DNA of 64,000 nucleotides from Sporobacter termitidis DSM 10068 (GTDB lineage Bacteria; Bacillota; Clostridia; Oscillospirales; Oscillospiraceae). The notes under the pieces were generated by a model that did no database searches, was not told the origin of the DNA, and saw only the letters and a list, made by a program, of their open reading frames with translations. A program made the translations under genes and the position numbers. Of this stretch, positions 1 through 9,421 are shown one piece after another (positions within the stretch are counted from its first letter, which is position 1; every line of letters begins with the position of its first letter). Location of the stretch: assembly GCF_900130065.1 (NCBI RefSeq), contig NZ_FQXV01000003.1:1-64000 (forward strand), in the 5' to 3' direction.

Positions 1-203
1 GCACGTATGATATGGAGATAGTCAATCATGATATTGTTATAGACAAGCCTACCGCTGATCCGGTGAACCTGACATACAGCCTGACCGCAGAAAACGCCCT
101 GATTGCGGCGACGGCGGTCCTAGGCAGCACGGCGCTCAGTGTCGGCCTCACGGCGAGGAGTGTGACGAAGATGAAACCAAAGGCCGTTTTAAGGGCCATG
201 TGA
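1..203 (+). CDS. FtsX/MacB-type ABC permease, C-terminal end (cut by window edge)
   Basis: This is the last 66 or so residues of an ABC transporter permease whose start lies left of the window; the frame is open from base 3 to the stop at 201-203. It contains the final membrane helix (about ALIAATAVLGSTALSVGL) and the tail KMKPKAVLRAM. The same tail ends the two complete 500-residue permeases at 228-1730 and 4095-5603, so it is a third member of that paralogous set. It lies 24 bases upstream of the next permease on the same strand and is probably co-transcribed with it. The substrate cannot be told. Confidence 0.85.
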   Translation, partial: TYDMEIVNHDIVIDKPTADPVNLTYSLTAENALIAATAVLGSTALSVGLTARSVTKMKPKAVLRAM

Positions 204-227
204 GACCATTCTAACGGGGGGTTGACG

Positions 228-1730
228 ATGTCGGTCATCAAAAGAGGCTTTTTGCACATAACCCGCAAGCGGGGCCGGAGCATTCTGCTGCTCATCATCA
301 TGTTCGTGGCGGCGGTTCTCGCAATGCTGGGCCTCGCCGTCAAGCAGAGCGCGGATAAACAGGCGGACGCCGTCCGCATGAGCTTGGGAAGCAGTATCGC
401 CATTAACCAAAACGAAGATATGCCGAGCGACAAGGCTCATGTTATCAGCACAGACCTGACAAGCCAAATCCTGAAACTGGACCATATAACGGACTATTAT
501 GCGGATATGGTGGCTCCCATGATATACATTGACGCGCAACTAAGCCCCGGTTCATGGGGGGGTGAATACCAATTGTATCAGAAGGACCCCGCAAGTTTTT
601 CGAATATACCCATTAATCTTGACATGGTTACAACTTGGATGCATGTCCCATATATGCGTTACTGCAATAACAGCGGACTCCACGAGTTCTTTAGAAACGG
701 CGCCTTCACGCTTGTTCAAGGGCGTCATATCCAGGAGGCAGATGTCAATAAAGTTGTGATATCGGCGGGTGTAGCCCGTAGGAACAACTTGTCCGTCGGA
801 GATACGATCACTCTCGAAAACAGGGAAGAGTTCTGTGCTTTCCCCTCAGCTGGGGACTATAAAGAAAACGTCGGAGAGCCGATCAGGCTGGAAATCGTGG
901 GCTTGTTCGACATCAACTTTTCGCAGGAACTGTCGTTTGTAGGGGATAAAAACGGCAGTTATGTTATCTTAACATCGGAGTCCGAAATTGCCGATAATAT
1001 GATCTTCAGCGATCTGGCGACAGGGCTTCAGACCAAAAATATCGTCCGGACATATCGGGAAGCCAACGGTTTAGAGGAGAGGCGCGATACCAGACCAAAC
1101 CTTAACAGCGCCACGTTCTTTGTAGACAACCCTGAAAATCTGGAGGCCGCCATCGCGGAGGTCAAGGCGATTCAGGGGATCGACTGGAATTATTTCACGA
1201 TCAAAGCGGACGATTCGACGTACAAGACCGCCGTTAGGCCGCTGACGCAGCTCGGCACCATCTCGGCGGTCCTCATCGCCATCGCCGTCGTCGGCTGCGT
1301 GGCAGTCCTGGGGCTCACTCTGAACATGTGGTCGAAGAGCCGGAAGCGCGAAATGGGTATTCTGATGTCGCTGGGCGAGAGCAAGCGGAAGCTTGTGCTG
1401 CAGCAGCTCTATGAGAGCCTGACGCTGGCCGTCGTTGCGCTTATCCTCGCCGCCGCCGTTACCGCCGCCCTGGCGGGCCCCGTCGGAAGCATGGCCAACC
1501 GGCTCGCGTCTCCCAAGGAGACGGGGAGCACGTATGATATGGAGATAGTCAATCATGATATTGTTATTGGCAAGTCTTCCGCCGACCCGGTGAACCTGAC
1601 CTACGGCCTGAACGCGGAAAACATTCTGATTGCGGCGGTGGCCGTGCTGGGCAGCACGGCGCTCAGCGTCGGCCTCACGGCAAGGAATGTGACGAAGATG
1701 AAGCCAAAGGCCGTTTTAAGGGCCATGTGA
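228..1730 (+). CDS. FtsX/MacB-type ABC transporter permease
   Basis: This is a 500-residue membrane protein with the MacB/FtsX layout: one N-terminal helix (about residues 18-38), a large extracytoplasmic domain (about 40-335), then three C-terminal helices. The family motif RKREMGILMSLG follows the second helix. The frame opens at a TTG at 222, but the ATG at 228 is preferred because a G-rich Shine-Dalgarno (216-221) sits six bases upstream and the paralogue at 4095-5603 begins with the same MSVIKRGF. It would pair with a LolD/MacB-type ATPase such as that at 3414-4076. Such permeases usually export or sense peptides or lipids. The substrate is unknown; context suggests a peptide. Confidence 0.88.
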   Translation: MSVIKRGFLHITRKRGRSILLLIIMFVAAVLAMLGLAVKQSADKQADAVRMSLGSSIAINQNEDMPSDKAHVISTDLTSQILKLDHITDYYADMVAPMIYIDAQLSPGSWGGEYQLYQKDPASFSNIPINLDMVTTWMHVPYMRYCNNSGLHEFFRNGAFTLVQGRHIQEADVNKVVISAGVARRNNLSVGDTITLENREEFCAFPSAGDYKENVGEPIRLEIVGLFDINFSQELSFVGDKNGSYVILTSESEIADNMIFSDLATGLQTKNIVRTYREANGLEERRDTRPNLNSATFFVDNPENLEAAIAEVKAIQGIDWNYFTIKADDSTYKTAVRPLTQLGTISAVLIAIAVVGCVAVLGLTLNMWSKSRKREMGILMSLGESKRKLVLQQLYESLTLAVVALILAAAVTAALAGPVGSMANRLASPKETGSTYDMEIVNHDIVIGKSSADPVNLTYGLNAENILIAAVAVLGSTALSVGLTARNVTKMKPKAVLRAM

Positions 1731-1928
1731 ATAATTAAATCACCGGTCTGTTATACTCCGGATCGACTCTCAATTTGTCTCCGGTTTCAGCGGTATCATC
1801 ACGGCCTATTATCGTCATAGAAAACGGACTGTCATCGGCACGATGAGATGATGCAAAAGGCCAACCGGTACGCCGCCTTTTTCATATCGAGCCGACCGAT
1901 ATATTTGGAAGAAAGTGGGTCTATAAGG

Positions 1929-3335
1929 ATGCATATCGCGGTGATTGACGACGGTGTAGACGAACGCTGTTTTGACATTGGCAAGCTGGAAAACAATATT
2001 GTCTTTAAGAAAGACGTCGGTGAACGCTCAGCAGCCTTACGTTACAGCCATGGGACGATCTGCGCGGCGATTATCAGGAAATATGCTCCGAACGCGCATC
2101 TGAGCAGCATCAAGGTATTGAGCGGCGAAATTCCTACAGGGGAAAAAACAGATTTAGTAAAAGCCTTGACCTGGTGCTTGGATAACGATGTACAGATTGT
2201 CCATATGAGTATCGGGACTTCATGCTTTAAGGACTTCGACGATATCCGGGAAATCATATCCAGGCTATATCACAAAGGGACAATTCTTGTCGCGGCCCAT
2301 AAGAACAGATACTGCTTTTCCGTTCCCGCGTGCCTGCCCGGCGTCATTCGTGTCAGGCATTGCGAGGAGCTGAAGGATGCCGAGTATTCCCTGAAGAAAA
2401 ACAGTTACTACGACCATGAGATCGTTGCCTCAGGGAATCAATTATTACATGATGATAATTCGATTGTTTGTCCTTCCGGCTCGTGCAACAGCTATGCTGC
2501 GCCTGTGATTACCGCCACGATCAATAATATTATGGATGACCCTAGCGAGATTCGGAGCTTTAAAGCTGTTCTGGATGCCTTAGAACGCAATATGCCCCAC
2601 CCCCGACAGCCACAGTCAGAAGCGATGAAGCCGGTGCCGGGCAGCTGCATCCCTTATTTCATACGTGAAGCAACTGTCTGTGGAGCAACGGAGCATGCGG
2701 AGTTGTTCTTTTTCCGGGCGGCACCAATCGGGGAACAGACAAACGCGCTTGTCTATATTCCCGGCCAGACGGAAGCGGGCGACCGTTTTTTGAATGTCGT
2801 CGAGCAATCCGGCAAAAGTATCGAGAATATCATTTATGCCGGAATTCTCAAAGATACGGACAAAGAATACTGCCACAAGAATACAAGCGCGGTGGTCTGG
2901 GACGAGAGCTTATGCCGCAAGTCCTTCTCTCCGGCAAAGGATAAGCGTCTCACCATTCCGGCAGTGGGAATTAGAGGCGATGGCCGGGACGTCATTCTGC
3001 TCCTGCGTCTGCTCCGAAAGGAATTCGCCAGGAACGATTATTTTGCGAAAACCCTGTCAATGACCAGGCGAAGTTATCTGTACGGCATCGATTATATCCC
3101 TCAAAATGAAGATCTGATTGATTTTCTTATAACGGTGGAAAAACTTTATGGCTGCGACCTGATCTTAATCGGCATATCCAGGGACCAGACATACGAAGAT
3201 AGTTTTTTCGATTACACGATCGATCTTGACAACGCCGAGGACGAAAACAGCCGCTTATTTGCTTCGGGCAAAGCTGACGCCGCCGGTTTTATTTTTAATA
3301 ATATAAAAACATCTTTTGAAGCCTTTGATCCCTGA
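1929..3335 (+). CDS. Subtilisin-like (S8) protease with C-terminal peptide-maturation-like domain
   Basis: This is a 468-residue protein without signal peptide or membrane helix, so probably cytosolic. Residues 1-225 are a compact subtilase with a complete catalytic set: Asp7 in VIDDGVD, His41 in SHGT, oxyanion Asn126 and Ser188 in NSYAAP. Residues from about 290 to the end form a second domain with [18 protein letters not shown] and, later, DLILIGIS. From memory this resembles the clostridial peptide-maturation family TIGR04066; that assignment is inference. The frame is open from an ATG at 1848, but the protease fold begins at the ATG at 1929. Flanking ABC permeases suggest maturation of an exported peptide. 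No precursor peptide or radical SAM maturase was found nearby. Confidence 0.8.
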   Translation: MHIAVIDDGVDERCFDIGKLENNIVFKKDVGERSAALRYSHGTICAAIIRKYAPNAHLSSIKVLSGEIPTGEKTDLVKALTWCLDNDVQIVHMSIGTSCFKDFDDIREIISRLYHKGTILVAAHKNRYCFSVPACLPGVIRVRHCEELKDAEYSLKKNSYYDHEIVASGNQLLHDDNSIVCPSGSCNSYAAPVITATINNIMDDPSEIRSFKAVLDALERNMPHPRQPQSEAMKPVPGSCIPYFIREATVCGATEHAELFFFRAAPIGEQTNALVYIPGQTEAGDRFLNVVEQSGKSIENIIYAGILKDTDKEYCHKNTSAVVWDESLCRKSFSPAKDKRLTIPAVGIRGDGRDVILLLRLLRKEFARNDYFAKTLSMTRRSYLYGIDYIPQNEDLIDFLITVEKLYGCDLILIGISRDQTYEDSFFDYTIDLDNAEDENSRLFASGKADAAGFIFNNIKTSFEAFDP

Positions 3336-3368
3336 TATCACACCTCCGCGAGCTCTTCACATACGTCA

Positions 3369-3409
3369 GGAACCTGGTTATGGATTGTGCCACAACCGGG
3401 TTCCTTTTT
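3369..3409 (+). terminator. Rho-independent terminator after the subtilase gene
   Basis: An inverted repeat with arms GGAACCTGGTT and AACCGGGTTCC (one T-G pair) is followed by TTTTT. It lies 33 bases after the subtilase stop, and the T run is on the plus strand only. Confidence 0.8.
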
Positions 3410-3413
3410 GGTC

Positions 3414-4076
3414 TTATGTATTATCGGCATTATCACAATCCAGATTAAAAAGCTTCCCTTGCTTTAATTCGAATCTCTCGTGGGCCTGTTTGGCCAGTTC
3501 CTGCGAATGCGTGACGACGATCACGCACCTATCGTACTTTTCCGCCGCCTCCTTGAAGATGGTTGTAATCTCCCGCGCGGTGTCCTCATCCAGGTTGCCC
3601 GTCGGCTCGTCCGCCAGGATGACGGGTGTTTCGGATGCCAGGGCCCGTGCGATCGCGACGCGCTGCTGCTGTCCTCCGGAGAGCTTCAGCACGTTCCTTT
3701 TGATCTCATCCTCCGTCAGTCCGAGCTGACAGAGCGCTTTGACCGGGTCCTCCCTGGCCGTCAGCATGACGTTTTCCAGGGGCGTCATATAGTCGATCAA
3801 GTTGTAATTCTGGAACACGAACGACACGTGCTGCCGCCGGTACGACTCCAGGTTTTTCTGCCCGATATCCGCACCCTCGAAAAGGATGCTGCCTTCTTGG
3901 GGGATGTCCAGGCCGCCGATCAGCGAGAGGAGCGTTGTTTTCCCGCAGCCGGACGGCCCCAGGATAACGTACATTTTGCCCTTTTCAAAGCGCATATCGA
4001 TTTCATCCAGGATTTTTCTCTCCACATAATACGCATAAGAGACCTTTTTCAATTCCAAAACGCTCAATTCATTCAC
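3414..4076 (-). CDS. ABC transporter ATP-binding protein, LolD/MacB type
   Basis: This 220-residue ATPase has all nucleotide-binding motifs: Walker [11 protein letters not shown]-loop FVFQNYNL, signature LSGGQQQR, Walker B VILADEP followed by TGNLDE, and the switch His in VTHS. Length and the [11 protein letters not shown] stretch fit the LolD/MacB/FtsE class that energises FtsX-fold permeases. It starts 18 bases after the permease at 4095-5603 and follows the permease at 5615-6985 on the same strand, so the three form one operon and probably one transporter. It is the only such ATPase seen in the array. Confidence 0.92.
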   Translation of the reverse strand: MNELSVLELKKVSYAYYVERKILDEIDMRFEKGKMYVILGPSGCGKTTLLSLIGGLDIPQEGSILFEGADIGQKNLESYRRQHVSFVFQNYNLIDYMTPLENVMLTAREDPVKALCQLGLTEDEIKRNVLKLSGGQQQRVAIARALASETPVILADEPTGNLDEDTAREITTIFKEAAEKYDRCVIVVTHSQELAKQAHERFELKQGKLFNLDCDNADNT

Positions 4077-4094
4077 TCCATTATAATTAATTAT

Positions 4095-5603
4095 TCACAT
4101 GGCCCTTAAAACGGCCTTCGGTTTCATCTTCGTGATATTTCTTGCCGTGATGCCAACGCTGAGCGCCGTACTGCCCAGCACGGCCGCCGCCGCAATCAGA
4201 ATATTTTGCGCAGTCAGGCCGTAGCTCAGGTTCACCGGGTCGGCGGAGGCCTTATCAATAACAATATTAAAATCGACTGTCTTAATATCGTACGCACTCC
4301 CCGTCTCCCTGGGGGACGCGATCCGGTTTGCCGCGCTGCCGACGGGGCCCGCCAGGGCGGCGGAAACGGCGGCGGCGAGGATCAGCGCGACGACGGCGAA
4401 CGTCAAGCTCTCAAAAAGCTGCTGCAGCACAAGCTTCCGCTTGGCGACGCCCAGCGACATCAGGATGCCCATTTCCCGCTTCCGGCTCTTAGTCCACATG
4501 TTCAGGGTGAGCCCCAGGACCACCACACAACCGACAACGGCGATGGCGATGAGAACTGCCGAGATGGTGCCGAGCTGCGTTAGAGGATTGGCGGCCGCCT
4601 TGTACGTTGAATCATCCGCCTTGATTGTGAAATAATTCCAATCGATTCCTTGAATCGCTTTGACCTCAGTGATGGCAGCCTCCAGCTTTTCCGGGTCGTC
4701 TACAAAAAACGTGGCGCTATTAAGGTCCAGTCTGGAATCACGCCTCTCATCCAAGCCGTTATCCTTCCGATATGTCCAGACGATATTTTTGGTCTGAAGC
4801 GCTGTCGCAAGATCGCTGAAGATCATATTGGCGGCAATTTCATCTTCCATCGTAAAAACAGTAGTAAGAGTGTAGTTATCTGTTTGAAGTGTATTATACG
4901 ACAGTTCCTGGGAGAAGTTGACGTCGAACAGGCCCACGATCTCCAACTTAATCGGCTCTCCAACGGTTTTTTTAATGTCTCCATATGCTCCGGGAATAGC
5001 GCAATACCATTCTCTGTTTTCGAGCGTGATTGTATCTCCGACAGACAAGTTGCTCCTATGGGCCACATCGGTTGATATCACCGCTTTATTGACGTCATCC
5101 GCACGGATATGCCGCCCCTCTTTGAGCGTGAAGGCGCCATTTCTGAAAAACTCGTGGAGTCCGCTGTCACTGCAGTAACACATATATGGGACATGCATAC
5201 CAGTTGTAACCTCATCAGAATTAAAAGGTACAATTGAGAAATTTTCGGGGTGTTCCTGATAATTTTGGTATTCATTCGCCCATGCACCAGGGCTGAGCTG
5301 CACGTCTGCGTATACCATTAAAGACACCATATCCAAATACCTGCCTGTGATATGGGGCAGCCTCAGGATTTGGCCTGTCTGATCCATGCTGATCGCTTTA
5401 TCTTTTGGTATACCGTCATTTCTTATAATGGAGAAGCTGCTTTCCAGGCTCCTGCGCACGGCATCCGCCTCTTTGTCCGCGCTCTGCTTGATGGCGAGGC
5501 CCAGCATCGCAAGGACCGCCGCCACGAACATAATGACAAGCAGCAGGATGCTCCGGACCCGCTTGCGCGTTATATACAGAAAGCCTCTCTTGATGACCGA
5601 CAT
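4095..5603 (-). CDS. FtsX/MacB-type ABC permease, paralogue of the plus-strand gene
   Basis: This 502-residue permease has the same layout as the gene at 228-1730: N-terminal helix, large extracytoplasmic domain, three C-terminal helices with RKREMGILMSLG, and the tail KMKPKAVLRAM. The two align over their full length with differences concentrated in the outer domain, as expected of a duplicated pair diverging in ligand contact. A strong ribosome site AGGAGG lies eight bases upstream of the ATG at 5603. It lies between another permease (11 bases upstream) and the ATPase (18 bases downstream). The mature transporter may be a heterodimer of this protein and the 456-residue permease. Confidence 0.9.
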   Translation of the reverse strand: MSVIKRGFLYITRKRVRSILLLVIMFVAAVLAMLGLAIKQSADKEADAVRRSLESSFSIIRNDGIPKDKAISMDQTGQILRLPHITGRYLDMVSLMVYADVQLSPGAWANEYQNYQEHPENFSIVPFNSDEVTTGMHVPYMCYCSDSGLHEFFRNGAFTLKEGRHIRADDVNKAVISTDVAHRSNLSVGDTITLENREWYCAIPGAYGDIKKTVGEPIKLEIVGLFDVNFSQELSYNTLQTDNYTLTTVFTMEDEIAANMIFSDLATALQTKNIVWTYRKDNGLDERRDSRLDLNSATFFVDDPEKLEAAITEVKAIQGIDWNYFTIKADDSTYKAAANPLTQLGTISAVLIAIAVVGCVVVLGLTLNMWTKSRKREMGILMSLGVAKRKLVLQQLFESLTFAVVALILAAAVSAALAGPVGSAANRIASPRETGSAYDIKTVDFNIVIDKASADPVNLSYGLTAQNILIAAAAVLGSTALSVGITARNITKMKPKAVLRAM

Positions 5604-5614
5604 CGTTAAACCTC

Positions 5615-6985
5615 CTAACTTAAAGACGAGAATATCTCTTTCGGTTTCATCCTGATCACCATGATCGACGATATACCGGTGGAAACGATGACGATCAAAA
5701 AGCCAATGCCGACGATCAGCAAAAATTCCGTGACGCCCGTTCGGATTGTCAGGGCCTCCTCCGGATTAATTTCCGGTGCCTTAACGGGATCAATGTACAT
5801 CTGCGGGCTCGTCTGCTTATCTTCCGCCGTATCCGACGCCGCGGTGATATTGCCCAGGAGCATGCTCCCCGCCTGCTGCGCCGCGATGCCTGATACGCCC
5901 CAAGCCAGCAGGAAGGCTAGAATAGCAACTAAGAGGTTTTCAGCGATGTGCTGCGCGATGATGTTCATCTTCCCGTATCCGACGGAGAGCAGGATGCCGA
6001 TCTCGTATTTGCGGTCCTTCATCCACATGACGAGAATCAGCGACAGCATCGCAGCGCTCACAACGACGATAACGATGGTCAGTGTTATCAAAAGGCCGGA
6101 AAGCCGCTCCAGCGGAACGGCGGAGTCGTCATAGGCTTTATTGTTTTCGCTGATCTTGTAGCCACTCCAGTCGTATCCGGGGATACTTGGAAGGCTTTTG
6201 ACGATCTGATCCAGCTTTCCGGGGTCTTTTACAAAAAATGTGGCGCCGTTTGTAAATGCCGTCGTCGTACTGCCTGATAAATCTGCCATCATTGACCTGA
6301 TGGAGGAGGTATCCGTGAAAATAAAGTTGTCCTGAATATCGCATTCGGCGCTGTTGCTGTCTGACGTCTGCTCCGAGTTTATTTTGTAAATGCCTACTAC
6401 GGTAAATTCGTATTGTTTATTCGTTTTTTTCATAGACTCAGGCAGAGATTCCGTGTTAAATGACGCTGCAAATGTCCCGCCGACAGAGAGCTGGTTATCC
6501 CGGGCCAACGTGTCGGAGATCACGGCGGCAAAGTGATCGTCCGGACCTATTTGGCGCCCTTCCGACAATGAAAAAGATTTTAAGTAAAAGTATTCGTGGA
6601 AACTGCTGTCCGTATTTGCCAGAAACCGGGCCAGGTGCGCTTTCGGATCGCCCTGAGACGTAAATCGCCCGGGCGTCAGTTGGAGGCCATTCGTCATGAG
6701 GTACTGTATATCCATTCCGTTGAAAACCTTGATCCCGCCCTGCTGCATGACTTTTTGGACTAGAGCGTCGTTAATGTACCCGACCTGGCCGCCGTCACGG
6801 TTGGGTTCGATCTTGAAATATCCACCCAAGGACTCGCGGAGCTTCTCCGCCGCGAGATCGGATGCTCGGGCAATTGACAAGCTGGTGAGGACCAGAGAGG
6901 CAATCACGGTAAGAATGAACAACAGAATGATGGCCTTTCCTCTTTTCCTGAGCAGGAAAAGAACCGCGCGTTTATATAACTTCAT
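5615..6985 (-). CDS. FtsX/MacB-type ABC permease (456 residues)
   Basis: First gene of the minus-strand operon. It has an N-terminal helix (about residues 14-38, AIILLFILTVIASLVLTSL), an outer domain to about residue 285, and three C-terminal helices with the family stretch DRKYEIGILLSVGYGK. It is clearly of the same fold as its downstream neighbour but diverged, and about 45 residues shorter. A good ribosome site GAGGTGAAG precedes the ATG. The gene starts after an AT-rich upstream region that could hold the operon promoter. The substrate is unknown. Confidence 0.88.
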   Translation of the reverse strand: MKLYKRAVLFLLRKRGKAIILLFILTVIASLVLTSLSIARASDLAAEKLRESLGGYFKIEPNRDGGQVGYINDALVQKVMQQGGIKVFNGMDIQYLMTNGLQLTPGRFTSQGDPKAHLARFLANTDSSFHEYFYLKSFSLSEGRQIGPDDHFAAVISDTLARDNQLSVGGTFAASFNTESLPESMKKTNKQYEFTVVGIYKINSEQTSDSNSAECDIQDNFIFTDTSSIRSMMADLSGSTTTAFTNGATFFVKDPGKLDQIVKSLPSIPGYDWSGYKISENNKAYDDSAVPLERLSGLLITLTIVIVVVSAAMLSLILVMWMKDRKYEIGILLSVGYGKMNIIAQHIAENLLVAILAFLLAWGVSGIAAQQAGSMLLGNITAASDTAEDKQTSPQMYIDPVKAPEINPEEALTIRTGVTEFLLIVGIGFLIVIVSTGISSIMVIRMKPKEIFSSLS

Positions 6986-7218
6986 ATCTTCACCTCGTCA
7001 GTAGTCGTTTTAGCAGGTTCGCGTCCTTGATATTCGTTAAACTGCCTCAATACGCGACTGGATATAACTAGTCTTTATGTTATAATATTACATCATTTTT
7101 ATTATTTGTCTACAAAATGCAGAAATAAAGATATAAAATGCAAGCTCATATTACTGCTTCCCATATAAGCTGATACTTCTATAAAGGTTAATCCGACTGG
7201 TACGCTTCTCCCTTGTAA
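6986..7218. other. AT-rich intergenic region between permease operon and agr locus
   Basis: No convincing gene lies here. Bases 7060-7150 are very AT-rich with several TATAAT-like words on both strands, including TATAAT near 7080. This probably contains the promoter of the leftward permease operon, but no -35/-10 pair is clear enough to fix. It marks the start of the AT-rich island that runs through the agr genes. Confidence 0.4.
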
Positions 7219-7252
7219 AATAAATAAGGTGGCACAAGTCACCTTATTTATT
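7219..7252 (-). terminator. Terminator of the agr operon
   Basis: A perfect 13-base inverted repeat, AATAAATAAGGTG and its complement, with an eight-base loop. The 3' arm is U-rich on the minus strand and is followed by TTT. It lies 35 bases beyond the agrD stop, where the leftward agr transcript should end. Confidence 0.75.
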
Positions 7253-7286
7253 AGAATCCATTTGCAATTCATGAACTTACTAAAAG

Positions 7287-7418
7287 CTATTTCTTAAAAT
7301 TTTTAATTCCTTCAGGAGCCTTTGGTTGATATGTCCAAAAAGTAGATGCAGTATCATTGGCCCGGCTGACTGCTTTCGCAGCTATATTCGCAACCAATTT
7401 AAGTAATGGTGTCTTCAT
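7287..7418 (-). CDS. agrD: AgrD-type cyclic lactone autoinducer precursor
   Basis: A 43-codon gene starting six bases after the agrB stop, with ribosome site GAGGTG seven bases before its ATG. The peptide has the three-part AgrD plan. It begins with an amphipathic basic leader (MKTPLLKLVANIAAKAVSRA), then a short core ending STFWT, then a C-terminal tail YQPKAPEGIKNFKK. The YQPK-P tail is typical of clostridial cyclic lactone autoinducer peptides. No Cys is present, so the ring would be an ester from Ser25, giving a lactone rather than a thiolactone. The predicted ring is S-T-F-W-T. The exact N-terminal end of the mature signal cannot be read from the sequence. Confidence 0.85.
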   Translation of the reverse strand: MKTPLLKLVANIAAKAVSRANDTASTFWTYQPKAPEGIKNFKK

Positions 7419-7423
7419 ATTTT

Positions 7424-7996
7424 TCACCTCTGTTCATAATGTATTTTGGAAAATAGTAATAAGAAAAACACTCCGAAAACAGCCCATGAAATTGCAAATG
7501 AAATGTCTAGCCTTGAGAAAACACATGAAATGACAAAGCTGGCTGTGATTATACTTATTATTAAAATACTAACCTTTTTATATTTCTTTTTTTGCTCATT
7601 GCTTAAAGGCTTATTTTCGTGTTCAACAGGCGCAAATTTAATGATAATAGGCACTGAAATACCAATAAGAACGCAACTTAATATTAGCTTGTATTCTGCT
7701 GTTTGATTCAGTATCAACATAATTATGTAGTTTATTACACTAATGCAAAAGCATTTGAGGTATGTGTTACTATGATAGCCGCCTACATATGCCCGGAGAA
7801 TACAAAAAGAAAGCGAAAAGATTATGCTTATCAGTATTGTTTTTGTAATTATTGCAAGAGCTATAATACCCAAGCAAATCAGTACATTATTTAAGACTAA
7901 TTCAATACCATATATATAATATTTTCGATTTTCAATTGGTATAATCTTATTCGCAACCATTACCAAACTTAATTCTTCTGCTATCATTCTCAACAT
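7424..7996 (-). CDS. agrB: AgrB, autoinducer-processing membrane protease
   Basis: A 190-residue membrane endopeptidase that cleaves the AgrD tail and closes the ring. The AgrB signature RAYVGGYHSNTYLKC contains His75 and Cys82, seven residues apart as in the staphylococcal enzyme. At least four hydrophobic helices surround it. The frame is open to an ATG at 8047, but the ATG at 7996 is chosen because AGAGGA lies eight bases upstream and MLRMIAEEL is a usual AgrB start. It lies between agrC and agrD in an operon with order agrA-agrC-agrB-agrD. Confidence 0.93.
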   Translation of the reverse strand: MLRMIAEELSLVMVANKIIPIENRKYYIYGIELVLNNVLICLGIIALAIITKTILISIIFSLSFCILRAYVGGYHSNTYLKCFCISVINYIIMLILNQTAEYKLILSCVLIGISVPIIIKFAPVEHENKPLSNEQKKKYKKVSILIISIITASFVISCVFSRLDISFAISWAVFGVFFLLLFSKIHYEQR

Positions 7997-8086
7997 GTAA
8001 AATTTCCTCTTAAAACAAAAGGATATAATTAAGAATATAAAATGCAATATAAATAGACCGAACGGTATCTATTTTCAACCGAACGG

Positions 8087-9409
8087 TCATTCTTGGATAT
8101 TAAGTTCTATCGGTAACAATATTGTTGCCGTGAAAATGTCATTATCTATGTAGAATTTAAATGATCCGTAATTCTTTTCAGCCGCCAACTTAATTGATTG
8201 TAAACCATATCCATGAAACATTTTATCCGGCTTACTTGTTTTTACCAGATCATTATCATATTCAATATTATTTTTAAAAGGATTTTTCACTACTATAGAC
8301 AGAAAATTCTTATAGCAAAAAATTTTTATTGAAATAAAGCGTTCTAATTGTTCAATTTTTTCATTAGCTTCAATTGCGTTGTCCAACACATTGGAGATAA
8401 TAGCTGACAAGTCCAACGGGTTGATATTTATCTCAGGCAGATTATCAACATTTATTTGTGTTTTGATATCAATTTTCTTACATACTGCGATTTTATAATT
8501 TAATACTGAATCTATTATGATATTTCCACTATTAACGGCGGGCTTAGTTTCATCTAAGGCCACTGTAATAGCATCAATATACTTTTTGGATTCTTCCAGA
8601 TTATTGCGTTTTAATAAATTGGAAATAAGCGCCAGGTTATTCTTAATATCATGTCTAATTATTCGCAGTTCATGTGCTTCAATCTTCTGATGAGCCATTT
8701 GTTGTTCTAAGAATTTGGCCTTTATATTTGCAATAGAATTTTGCTTATCTTTTTCGTAGAAATAACAAATTTCTTGGAAAAAGTATATGACTAAAAAGCC
8801 TAAAGCGAAAAATGATATTGAAATTCCAAAAAGATATAACGAATAGATATTAGATATGTTTTGTAATGATGCATTGATATACATGATAAAAATTAATGTA
8901 ACAATGAATAAGGTCAGGATAAAATCCATAGTAACCCAATATTTTTTGGAGATATCATATTTTAGTTTTCTAAAATAATGGATACTAATTAAAAATAAAA
9001 TAATATTAATCATTTTAGATATTATTGAAGTAATAATTGTGGTGTCGCTTGTAAAAAGTACAATATTAATATCCGTTCTATTTATATACGAAACAGCATT
9101 GCCTGCCATTAAATCACTGGTAAGCAGGATGTAATAATTTAATAGGATATAAAATGATTTTATATAAAAGTTTCCTTCAAATAAAAAGCTAATTATTGCA
9201 ACAGATATTATATAAAATAGGATAATTCTATAGAAAAATGAATTAACAGGGCAAAAATACACAGCAAAAGAATAAAATAGAATTGCTGTGATTATAAAAG
9301 ATAATCTTTTAACTCCATTATATTTACAAGGCAGAACTCTAAAAACCATATAGTAAAATAATGTGGCTTCAATTAATGTAAAGGGATAGTTACTTAAGAA
9401 GGAAATCAC
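8087..9409 (-). CDS. agrC: AgrC-type sensor histidine kinase
   Basis: A 440-residue receptor kinase. The first 210 or so residues form six or seven membrane helices with short loops, the AgrC-type peptide sensor. The dimerisation helix carries the phospho-acceptor His in HELRIIRHDIKNNLALISNLL. The GHKL ATPase has the N box NVLDNAIEAN and the G box GYGLQSIK. It starts 12 bases after agrA and ends 90 bases before agrB. It should bind the mature AgrD peptide outside the cell and phosphorylate AgrA. Confidence 0.9.
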   Translation of the reverse strand: MISFLSNYPFTLIEATLFYYMVFRVLPCKYNGVKRLSFIITAILFYSFAVYFCPVNSFFYRIILFYIISVAIISFLFEGNFYIKSFYILLNYYILLTSDLMAGNAVSYINRTDINIVLFTSDTTIITSIISKMINIILFLISIHYFRKLKYDISKKYWVTMDFILTLFIVTLIFIMYINASLQNISNIYSLYLFGISISFFALGFLVIYFFQEICYFYEKDKQNSIANIKAKFLEQQMAHQKIEAHELRIIRHDIKNNLALISNLLKRNNLEESKKYIDAITVALDETKPAVNSGNIIIDSVLNYKIAVCKKIDIKTQINVDNLPEININPLDLSAIISNVLDNAIEANEKIEQLERFISIKIFCYKNFLSIVVKNPFKNNIEYDNDLVKTSKPDKMFHGYGLQSIKLAAEKNYGSFKFYIDNDIFTATILLPIELNIQE

Positions 9410-9421
9410 TTCAAATCATCC

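Noticed and set aside
1848-1928. Upstream extension of the subtilase to the ATG at 1848
   Set aside because: No ribosome site there, and the protease fold begins at the ATG at 1929; kept as an alternative start only.
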